Source: Dethiosulfatibacter sp. (GTDB lineage: Bacteria; Bacillota_A; Clostridia; Tissierellales; Dethiosulfatibacteraceae). Taken from it: DNA of 5,858 nt. Positions 1 through 5,800 of this stretch are shown one piece after another. Positions within the stretch are counted from its first letter, which is position 1; the number at the start of each line of letters is the position of its first letter. The stretch covers positions 1 through 5,858 of the forward strand of contig JAHRFV010000102.1 in assembly GCA_019084435.1 (NCBI GenBank), written 5' to 3'. The position numbers and the translations under genes are program-made. The notes under the pieces are model-generated. The model was not told where the DNA came from, searched no databases, and worked only from the letters and a program-made list of their open reading frames with translations.

Positions 1-2
1 AT

Positions 3-374
3 TTTTGGTTCTTTTGTTAATATATCTTTATCACACTCAAATAGTCAGATAAGCACTTCTCTGAGACAACTCAATATGAAGATTATGCTATTGATGCGGT
101 GTTTTTCCACTGGCAATCTCAGAGTCGCACCACGATATCAAGCCTAACTGGACAAAGATATATTAACCAAAGAACCAATAATAGCAAAGTGATGTTGTTT
201 GTACGTGAAGAAAGAAATGATCTTAACAATAAAACAGAGGTTTACACTTGTCTTGGTTTTGCAGATTATGTAAGTCATAAAGGAAGTGCACCTATAAGTA
301 TCATCTATAAGTTACATGAAAAAATGCCGTTTAAGCTATTAAAAGTTTCAAATAGATTCGTAGATTTAGGGTAG
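3..374 (+). pseudogene. C-terminal remnant of a DUF3427 helicase-type protein
   Basis: This is the decayed 3' end of a gene whose start lies left of the window. The frame reads YIFITLK, then a TAG stop at 42-44, then SDKHFSETTQYEDYAID and FHWQSQSRT, followed by TGQRYIN, SKVMLFVRE and LGFADYVSHKGSAPISIIYKL. From memory this is the conserved C-terminal block of DUF3427, a domain found at the end of large DEAD/DEAH-box helicases, often with a phospholipase-D-like nuclease domain. Family similarity is clear from about base 21 and runs straight through the TAG, and a TAA lies in the same frame at 18-20. The longest open stretch begins only at a GTG (99) in the middle of the conserved block, with no convincing ribosome binding site, so it is not a plausible independent small gene. 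It ends at TAG 372-374, 17 bases before the next gene's ribosome binding site. The helicase core would have to lie upstream, if it survives. Confidence 0.75.
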
Positions 375-390
375 AATGAATTGAAACCAC

Positions 391-396
391 AGGAGG
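391..396 (+). promoter_or_regulatory. Ribosome binding site of the MBL/dehydrogenase fusion
   Basis: A perfect AGGAGG lies 5 bases before the ATG at 402. It decides the start: the open frame could be extended back to a TTG at 381, but that codon lies upstream of this site and has no site of its own. Confidence 0.85.
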
Positions 397-401
397 CCAT
401 A

Positions 402-2153
402 ATGTTTACAATTAAAGCAGTGAATATTAAATTATTGAAAGACGGAATAAAACAAATCGTTAATCCTACAATCATTTATAACGACGATGAAATGATCCTT
501 GTGGATTGTGGTTATCCTGATACCATTGATCAATTTGAATCTGAGGCTAAAAAACTGAACATTGATTTGAATCGATTGGATAAGATTGTGATTACACATC
601 ATGATTGGGACCATGTAGGAAGCCTGAAGGCGTTTAAAGTACGATATCCAAACGCTAAAATCATCTCATCTACAACTCAAGCCAGGTATATTGCTGGTGA
701 GAAACCCTCCTTAAGATTGGAATCATTGATCGCGAAAGTTGATATTTTGGAAGGAATAGAAAAAGAGCTTACATCACAGAAGATTGAAATTATTCGATTA
801 GTAGAGCATTGCCAGGTTGACCGTTTTGTGGAGGACAATGAGGCAATATCCAACGATGGCGATGTTATATGTATTGATACACCAGGACATATGCCAGGAC
901 ATATTTCAATTTATGTCAAACCATCGAAAACTTTGATTGCAGGAGATGCTTTAAATGTAATTCAAGATGAGTTGAGTGGGGCAAATTCTGTATTTACATT
1001 CGATATGGAAGAGGCTGATCGCTCTATCAAAAAAATGTCCAATTTGGATATTGAGAGGATTATTTGTTATCATGGCGGGGAATATAAAAAAGAGAGTCAA
1101 GCAGCATTGAAACGATTAGTAAATCAGAGAATCAATTTGTGTCTCATAGGTTTTGGAAATGCAAGTCGTGCGTTTTGCAGAATACTCATAGATCAACATG
1201 AATCAGTTAAAAAAATGACGGGATATGATGTAAGAGTTACAGCCATAGCAGGGAGATCAAAGGGTTCTATGATTGATAAAGAAGGTATAAACCTCGAAAC
1301 AGCGATGGCGTGTATACAAAAAAGCAACATGATTCATGAAAATGAAACAATTGATTTGGATACAATCTCGTTGATTGAACAGTCAGGTGCGGATGTGCTG
1401 ATTGAAATGAGCTCCTTGTCCATAAACGATGGTCAGCCAGCCATCAGTCATATTGAAAAAGCCTTCGACTTGGATATGCATGTGATAACAGCGAATAAGG
1501 GACCTATTGCCTGGAAGTATAAGGCGCTTAAAAAAATGGCAGAAGCTAAGAATCTCCAGTTTCTTTATGAGACAACGGTAATGGATGGGACACCTGTATT
1601 CAATCTGGTGAAGTATACTTTACCAGGATGTACGGTGAAATCATTTAAAGGGATTCTCAATTCAACCACAAATTTTGTCATCGAAGAGATGGAAAAAGGG
1701 AATGATTACGAGAGTGCAATCAAACAGGCACAGCTTGAAGGTTTTGCTGAAGCTGATCCGTCAATGGATATCGATGGTTGGGATGCTGCTGCAAAGACGA
1801 CCGCTTTAGCCAATGTTCTGATGGGTGGCGATTTGACACCACTCGATATCGATCGAACAGGGATTGGATACATAACAGCAACAGATGTGAACAATGCGCT
1901 TAAAGAGGATAAAAAGATTAAGTTGATATGCGAGGGTTACTTTGAGAATGGTCAAGTTGTTGGAAAGGTTTATCCTCAATTGGTTAATCGAAGTGATCTG
2001 TTCGCAACCATCGATGCAACCTCATCATTGGTTTCGATAACGACCGATTTGATGGGAGAGGTCGTAATCATAGAGAAGAATCCTGAAATTCAACAGACAG
2101 GCTATGGCATATACAGTGACTTGTTGACACTAATTAGTGAGCTAAATAAATAA
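402..2153 (+). CDS. Fusion protein: MBL-fold metallo-hydrolase + homoserine dehydrogenase-like oxidoreductase
   Basis: This 583-residue protein contains two enzymes in one chain. Residues 1 to about 240 form an MBL-fold hydrolase: metal motif THHDWDH (65-71, Asp68 where the commonest HxHxDH form has His), TPGHMPGH (160-167), the AGD aspartate Asp182 and CYHGG with His224. Residues about 243-583 form a complete homoserine dehydrogenase-like domain: Rossmann glycine motif GFGN (250-253), TANKGP with Lys366, GILNSTTN (417-424) and the EADP...GWDAAAK segment. There Glu450, Asp461 and Lys465 have the same spacing as the catalytic Glu208, Asp219 and Lys223 of yeast homoserine dehydrogenase. No ACT regulatory domain follows. 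Homoserine dehydrogenase interconverts homoserine and aspartate 4-semialdehyde with NAD(P). The MBL substrate is unknown. The join is compact, with no obvious linker and no strong internal ribosome binding site, so this looks like a true fusion. It probably leads an operon with the lipoprotein gene 14 bases downstream. The protein is expected to be cytosolic, as no signal peptide is seen. Confidence 0.88.
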   Translation: MFTIKAVNIKLLKDGIKQIVNPTIIYNDDEMILVDCGYPDTIDQFESEAKKLNIDLNRLDKIVITHHDWDHVGSLKAFKVRYPNAKIISSTTQARYIAGEKPSLRLESLIAKVDILEGIEKELTSQKIEIIRLVEHCQVDRFVEDNEAISNDGDVICIDTPGHMPGHISIYVKPSKTLIAGDALNVIQDELSGANSVFTFDMEEADRSIKKMSNLDIERIICYHGGEYKKESQAALKRLVNQRINLCLIGFGNASRAFCRILIDQHESVKKMTGYDVRVTAIAGRSKGSMIDKEGINLETAMACIQKSNMIHENETIDLDTISLIEQSGADVLIEMSSLSINDGQPAISHIEKAFDLDMHVITANKGPIAWKYKALKKMAEAKNLQFLYETTVMDGTPVFNLVKYTLPGCTVKSFKGILNSTTNFVIEEMEKGNDYESAIKQAQLEGFAEADPSMDIDGWDAAAKTTALANVLMGGDLTPLDIDRTGIGYITATDVNNALKEDKKIKLICEGYFENGQVVGKVYPQLVNRSDLFATIDATSSLVSITTDLMGEVVIIEKNPEIQQTGYGIYSDLLTLISELNK

Positions 2154-2160
2154 TAGCGAC

Positions 2161-2165
2161 GGTGA
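2161..2165 (+). promoter_or_regulatory. Ribosome binding site of the DUF4846 lipoprotein
   Basis: GGTGA matches the 3' half of the consensus GGAGGTGA. Aligned to that consensus it sits at normal distance from the ATG at 2168, which favours that start over the GTG at 2162 lying inside the site. It is weaker than the site of the preceding gene, and the 14-base gap after the upstream stop makes translational coupling plausible. Confidence 0.55.
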
Positions 2166-2167
2166 AC

Positions 2168-3052
2168 ATGAAAAAAACAATTACCCTAATCATATGCCTG
2201 GCAATTCTAATAACCGGTTGCCAGAGCGACATAACACCAATTAAAACAACAAATGATGACACCACCACAAATGGTACTGAAACAGTTCCAGCAGTCAATC
2301 TGTTAAACAAAGATGGCATGACGGTAGCTGAAAGATATATGACACCCCAAGGCTATGACAGGACTGATGTAGAACCTGACAGTTTCAGTGCGTTTTTAAG
2401 GCAACAGAGACTAAAATCCTATGGGGAGAGGGTCTTTTATTACGACGGAAGACAAAAACGAGGTGAGGGGATTTATGACAGTGTGTTTGACGTTGACATA
2501 GGCGATAGAGATCTGCATCAGTGTGCTGATGCGATTATGCTTCTTCGCGCTGAGTATTTATATTCACAAAAAAGATATGACGAGATAGCATTCAATTTTG
2601 TGTCCGGATTTACAGCGGAATACAGCAAGTGGATGGATGGCTATCGGATTAAGGTAGAAGGTAACGATGTCAGTTATTATAAAGCAACTGATCTCTCGGA
2701 AACATACGAGTCTTTCAGGAAGTACATGGATATGGTTTTCGCATATGCCAGCACCTTATCTATGGAAAAAGAGCTAATGCCTGTGAGTGCCAATGATATG
2801 AAGATTGGTGATGTCTTTATCGTAGGTGGCAGTCCGGGACATGCAATCATAGTTGTAGACATGGCTGAAAACGAAAATGGGAACAAAATATTTATGGTGG
2901 CTCAATCCTATATGCCTGCTCAACAGACTCAAATACTAATCAATCCAGCCGATGGAAGCATAAGTCCCTGGTATTCGATAGAAGGAGTCGACCAACTGAG
3001 GACACCTGAGTGGACATTTAGTTTAGACAGACTGAAGAGATTTGATGAATGA
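2168..3052 (+). CDS. DUF4846-domain lipoprotein
   Basis: This is a 294-residue lipoprotein. It has a short positively charged N-terminus (MKKT), a hydrophobic stretch and the lipobox LITGC, so Cys18 should be lipidated and the protein anchored outside the cell membrane. A low-complexity Thr/Asp-rich linker follows (about 22-40). The rest matches, from memory, the DUF4846 family: a QCADAIM...LRAEYLYSQKRYDEI block (about 118-140), WMDGYRI, then IGDVFIVGGSPGHAIIVVDM and MVAQSYMPAQQ, ending near ISPWYS and TPEWTF. The family has no firmly established activity that I know of. Cys119 and His225 lie in the two best conserved blocks, which resembles a papain-like or NlpC-type Cys/His pair, but this is inference. 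It follows the fusion gene closely and probably shares its transcript. A GTG at 2162 would add only two residues. Confidence 0.85.
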   Translation: MKKTITLIICLAILITGCQSDITPIKTTNDDTTTNGTETVPAVNLLNKDGMTVAERYMTPQGYDRTDVEPDSFSAFLRQQRLKSYGERVFYYDGRQKRGEGIYDSVFDVDIGDRDLHQCADAIMLLRAEYLYSQKRYDEIAFNFVSGFTAEYSKWMDGYRIKVEGNDVSYYKATDLSETYESFRKYMDMVFAYASTLSMEKELMPVSANDMKIGDVFIVGGSPGHAIIVVDMAENENGNKIFMVAQSYMPAQQTQILINPADGSISPWYSIEGVDQLRTPEWTFSLDRLKRFDE

Positions 3053-3073
3053 TAAGAAGGAACCTCAATTTGA

Positions 3074-3098
3074 TTATTTTCGTCTAATCTGAAAATAA
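3074..3098 (+). promoter_or_regulatory. AT-rich inverted repeat between the two lipoprotein genes
   Basis: TTATTTTC (3074-3081) and GAAAATAA (3091-3098) are a perfect 8-base inverted repeat around a 9-base loop. No T-run follows, so it is not a standard intrinsic terminator. It could be a regulator-binding site, an mRNA-processing or stability hairpin, or chance in AT-rich DNA. It ends 5 bases before the ribosome binding site of the next gene. Confidence 0.35.
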
Positions 3099-3117
3099 GC
3101 TTTGGAGGCTATATAAG

Positions 3118-3846
3118 ATGAAAAGAACAAAGATGTGGACAATCATGCTGCTTGCACTGGCATTTGCTGTGGTTGGCTGCAGTCCTGATAGCAATACTGG
3201 TGGCAAACTGGATTTTGATTTTGATTTTTCTGAAAGTGATCAGGGATGGCAGGTGGACTATACTGATTATCCTGTTAACTATGAACCTGATATTTATGAG
3301 CTAGAAAATGGACACATGGAATTGCCTGAAGAGCTCGGCAGACAAGGCAAAGGCATCATGGTCCAGGGGCACAACCGAAGCGATGACATATTCATGTATC
3401 TTAGAAAAGAATTGACCGGCTTAAAACCCGACACAAACTATAGTATAGTTATTGAGGTTGAGTTTGCAACAGATGCGCCTGCTGGTGCCTTTGGAATAGG
3501 AGGGCCTCCCGGTGAAGCAATTTTTGTCAAGGTAGGCGCTTCAACTGAAGAGCCATTACCAGTTGAAGGTGATATAGCTGGAGAGCCAAATTACTTTCTG
3601 AATGTTGACAAGGGTGGACAAAGTGAAGGCGGAGAGAATGCCATAGTCGTAGGTGATGGCGCTAAGTTGGAAAACGATGAGTTTGAGGTTTATGAGTTTA
3701 AAATCTTGAACAATGAAAGCCAACCACTGCAAATAAAATCAGACAACGATGGTAACTTGTGGGTGTTTGTTGGCACAGATTCGGGATTCGAAGGCAAAAC
3801 TGTACTTTATTACACAAATGTGACAGCCGATTTAACTGAAAAATAA
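3118..3846 (+). CDS. Beta-rich lipoprotein of unknown function
   Basis: This is a 242-residue lipoprotein. The start is supported by GGAGG at 3104-3108, 9 bases upstream. The signal peptide is MKRTK, then a hydrophobic core, then lipobox AVVGC, giving lipidated Cys21. A Gly/Ser/Asn tether and a DFDFDFSE stretch lead into an extracellular domain of alternating beta-like segments. Visible hallmarks are GQGW-like DQGWQVDY, HNRSDDIFMYLRKELTGL, GLKPDTNYSIVIEVEFAT (resembling ligand-binding jelly-roll or fibronectin-like strands), GGPPGEAIFVKVGAS from residue 128, DKGGQSEGGENAIVVGD and WVFVGTDSGFEG from residue 215. It recalls a conserved family of uncharacterised secreted proteins, but I cannot name the family. 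A carbohydrate-binding or adhesive role is possible from the fold impression only. It is strongly acidic. It lies 65 bases after the DUF4846 gene and is followed directly by a terminator, so it is probably the last gene of that operon. Confidence 0.8.
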   Translation: MKRTKMWTIMLLALAFAVVGCSPDSNTGGKLDFDFDFSESDQGWQVDYTDYPVNYEPDIYELENGHMELPEELGRQGKGIMVQGHNRSDDIFMYLRKELTGLKPDTNYSIVIEVEFATDAPAGAFGIGGPPGEAIFVKVGASTEEPLPVEGDIAGEPNYFLNVDKGGQSEGGENAIVVGDGAKLENDEFEVYEFKILNNESQPLQIKSDNDGNLWVFVGTDSGFEGKTVLYYTNVTADLTEK

Positions 3847-3857
3847 ATATTTTGCCT

Positions 3858-3896
3858 AATAGTTCCTGATTTAAAACAGGAGCTATTTTTCTTTTT
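3858..3896 (+). terminator. Rho-independent terminator
   Basis: The core stem TAGTTCCTG (3860-3868) pairs with CAGGAGCTA (3877-3885) through nine pairs including one G-T wobble, with an 8-base loop. Two A-T pairs extend it outwards. The 3' arm runs into TTTTTCTTTTT (3886-3896). It ends the transcript of the lipoprotein gene that stops at 3846. No matching T-run exists for the opposite strand. Confidence 0.88.
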
Positions 3897-3921
3897 GGAT
3901 CATACATGGTATCATTATGAT
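3895..3921 (+). promoter_or_regulatory. Possible promoter of the amidase gene
   Basis: TTGGAT (3895-3900) and TATGAT (3916-3921) resemble -35 and -10 boxes of the housekeeping sigma factor, with a spacer of 15 bases that is shorter than the preferred 17. TTTTTG (3892-3897) with an 18-base spacer is an alternative. A promoter is expected here because a strong terminator lies just upstream and the next gene begins at 3954, but the boxes are weak. Confidence 0.3.
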
Positions 3922-3953
3922 TACAATAGCACCATCTGGAAGGAAAAACAAAA

Positions 3954-4781
3954 ATGAAGATATTAAAAATATTAACTATAGTGAGTATGATTATAGTATT
4001 AACCATTACTAGTGTAGGATGTACTTTTAATGAGTATAACGCTGAAACATTCCCAATTAACGAAACAATCGATGAGAACATAGTACCTGAGCCTAATCAA
4101 GAAGAAGTGGATGTTAAAAATGATACAATAACTATAGTTCTTGACCCTGGACATGGTGGTACAAATACAGGAGCAACTGCCGATGTGAATGGCGATGGGA
4201 TTATTGATCTTGAAAAAGATTTGAATTTGATAGTTGCAAGTTATATGATGGAAATACTTAAAGATTATAAAGGTCTTCATGTGGCGTCAACACGATATAG
4301 TGATGTTGAACTGAGTCACGCTGAAAGAGCTGCAATAGCACAATCATATTCAAAAGAGACACTGAGTAGAACAGTGATGCTCATAAGTATACACAATAAC
4401 GCAAATCCTTATACTCAGTCAGAGGGTGTCGAAGCTTTTGTCTCAGTTTTTGATGAACGTTATGATTGGATTTCTACAGACATAGCTTATGTGATGGTCG
4501 ATGCAATTGTGGATAATTTTGAGCTGTTGAATAGAGGTGTTTTTACGAGAGCAAGCAGACGCCACAACGACTGGTACGGAATTATCAGAAATGGAATCGC
4601 ACGAGACATACCTGTTATTATCTTGGAGCAGGCTTTCATTGATAACCCAGCTGATGCGTTCAAAGCATTATCAAGTGATGAAAAGCTGTATAGGATGGCA
4701 GAGACAAATGCCTTTGCAATTGTGGAATTTTTTGGGCTTGAAATAAGGGAGGAATTACAGACAATCAACGCTACTGAATGA
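3954..4781 (+). CDS. Lipoprotein N-acetylmuramoyl-L-alanine amidase (Amidase_3 family)
   Basis: This 275-residue enzyme is predicted to cut the bond between N-acetylmuramic acid and L-alanine in peptidoglycan. Its start is supported by GGAAGGA at 3938-3944. The signal peptide ends at SVGC, so Cys23 should be lipidated, although the lipobox lacks the usual Leu at -3. A Glu/Asn-rich tether (about 24-58) precedes the catalytic domain. The zinc ligands of the family are all visible: His67 in LDPGHGG, Glu87 in LEKDLNL and His147 in SIHNNA. Glu225 in ILEQAF fits the catalytic glutamate (family form VEtGF). Between the first two ligands lies DVNGDGIID (77-85), which looks like a calcium-binding loop. 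No SPOR, SH3 or LysM wall-binding module is present, so the lipid anchor would supply localisation. It appears to be a single-gene unit between two terminators, with a role in wall turnover, cell separation or spore-related remodelling. Confidence 0.92.
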   Translation: MKILKILTIVSMIIVLTITSVGCTFNEYNAETFPINETIDENIVPEPNQEEVDVKNDTITIVLDPGHGGTNTGATADVNGDGIIDLEKDLNLIVASYMMEILKDYKGLHVASTRYSDVELSHAERAAIAQSYSKETLSRTVMLISIHNNANPYTQSEGVEAFVSVFDERYDWISTDIAYVMVDAIVDNFELLNRGVFTRASRRHNDWYGIIRNGIARDIPVIILEQAFIDNPADAFKALSSDEKLYRMAETNAFAIVEFFGLEIREELQTINATE

Positions 4782-4795
4782 GAGTTGGTTTTTTT
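4763..4795 (+). terminator. Probable terminator overlapping the amidase 3' end
   Basis: AATCAAC (4763-4769) pairs with GTTGGTT (4784-4790) through seven pairs including one wobble, with a short inner CT/AG helix, followed by a T-run (4789-4795). The 5' arm and the loop include the last codons and the stop of the amidase gene. The stem is short and the loop large, so termination is probably partial. Confidence 0.45.
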
Positions 4796-4825
4796 CAATA
4801 AATAACAATCATTAATGAGGTATTT

Positions 4826-5800
4826 ATGAATCAAAAAAAAATTCAAATTGATGTATACAGTTTACTGCTATGTGTACAGGTAGTATTTATTCATATTTCA
4901 TCGGAATTCATAATTTATTATCCTAAAGATAGAGCTGCATATATGCTTGTGTTTGTGATATGGAAGATGTTTTCTTTTGTAGTACCTGCATTTATTTTTA
5001 TTAGTGCTTTTAAAATTTTCGCCAATCAAAATACCTTGCAATTATCATATGGAACTTATATAAAGAATAAGTTCTCAAGGATTTATGTTCCATACTTGCT
5101 TTGGTTCTTTATTTATTACATATATTTCTTATCACATGGGTACTTCAAGATTGAGTTCATTAGTTTGTTACGTTATCTATTTCTTGGTAATTTAGTGTCC
5201 CATTTTTATTTTGTGGTTATAATTTTTCAATTTTACCTATTATTACCGTTCTGGAAAAATATTATGAGAATAAAGGGAGTTGTTCTTTACTCATTGATTT
5301 TCATGATTATATTCAAAATTTATTTGATTGAGATTGACTTTATATACCGTGATAGGGTCTTTTTTACATATTTAATTTATTGGATTGCCGGCTGTCAATT
5401 TGGTCGGCATTATGAACAACTTCATAATTATATTATGAAACATAAAGTATTTATTACAGCCTCTTATCTATTGTTCACATCTTATTATATGCTTGGCAGT
5501 ATACAGCAAGCAATTTATGGCAATACCCTTAAATATGCTGAATACTTGCATATCATTTTTTGTTTAATCTCAATAGTGTTTGTATATTGTCTAACTACGG
5601 AACTATCTAAGAGCAACATAATAGTGTTCATTACGCAACGTTTAAGCCCTAAGACATTTCAGGTTTATTTATCGCATGTACTATTTTTATTTATTCTCAA
5701 TAATATTATAAGTGTTTATTCATTAACCCCATTAGTCAAACTTGCATTAATTCCTCATTATTTTCTTCGTTTAATTCATTTGCATTCTTTCGTTCAATAG
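4826..5800 (+). CDS. Acyltransferase-3 family integral membrane protein
   Basis: This 324-residue protein has about nine or ten hydrophobic segments (roughly 10-30, 40-62, 88-106, 114-143, 147-166, 175-191, 206-225, 241-258, 267-300). The start follows TGAGGT at 4816-4821. The layout fits the acyltransferase-3 family, whose members move acetyl or other acyl groups to exopolysaccharide, peptidoglycan or other surface glycans. Supporting motifs are the N-terminal IDxxxLLxxxVVFIHIS with His23, VVPAFIFISAF, RIYVPYLLWF and the late YLSHVLFLFIL. In the family's R-X10-H motif the Arg falls at residue 12, which is Ser here, so activity is uncertain. The last 25 or so residues (LIPHYFLRLIHLHSFVQ) lack the usual closing membrane segment. 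The gene is clearly AT-richer than its neighbours: I counted 15 G/C in bases 5221-5280, against 24 in bases 1441-1500. This suggests separate acquisition. The acceptor cannot be predicted. Confidence 0.82.
   Translation: MNQKKIQIDVYSLLLCVQVVFIHISSEFIIYYPKDRAAYMLVFVIWKMFSFVVPAFIFISAFKIFANQNTLQLSYGTYIKNKFSRIYVPYLLWFFIYYIYFLSHGYFKIEFISLLRYLFLGNLVSHFYFVVIIFQFYLLLPFWKNIMRIKGVVLYSLIFMIIFKIYLIEIDFIYRDRVFFTYLIYWIAGCQFGRHYEQLHNYIMKHKVFITASYLLFTSYYMLGSIQQAIYGNTLKYAEYLHIIFCLISIVFVYCLTTELSKSNIIVFITQRLSPKTFQVYLSHVLFLFILNNIISVYSLTPLVKLALIPHYFLRLIHLHSFVQ

Noticed and set aside
346..377. Possible promoter TTTCAA ... TAGAAT before the fusion gene
   Set aside because: The spacer is 20 bases and the -35 is poor. 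A promoter may lie inside the pseudogene, but none can be supported by eye.
381..401. Extension of the fusion protein back to a TTG start at 381
   Set aside because: The AGGAGG site lies after this codon, within the extension, and is correctly spaced for the ATG at 402.
432..614. Reverse-strand open frame inside the MBL domain, and similar ones at 1706-1894, 2134-2319, 2677-2886, 3698-4081, 3999-4280 and 4487-4846
   Set aside because: They lie opposite well-supported genes and show no family motifs or credible ribosome binding sites.
882..904. Tandem repeat of CCAGGACATAT
   Set aside because: It encodes PGHMPGHI, part of the normal TPGHxPGH motif of MBL proteins, so protein constraint explains it.
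1098..1140. Internal TTG start at 1107 that would give a separate dehydrogenase
   Set aside because: Only a weak GAGAG precedes it and the upstream frame stays open with no stop, so a fused protein is the simpler reading.
2130..2137. Palindrome CTAATTAG near the end of the fusion gene
   Set aside because: It is short, AT-rich and inside coding sequence, and has no partner elements.
4537..4746. Second + strand frame inside the amidase gene
   Set aside because: It overlaps the conserved catalytic region in another frame and has no recognisable motifs.
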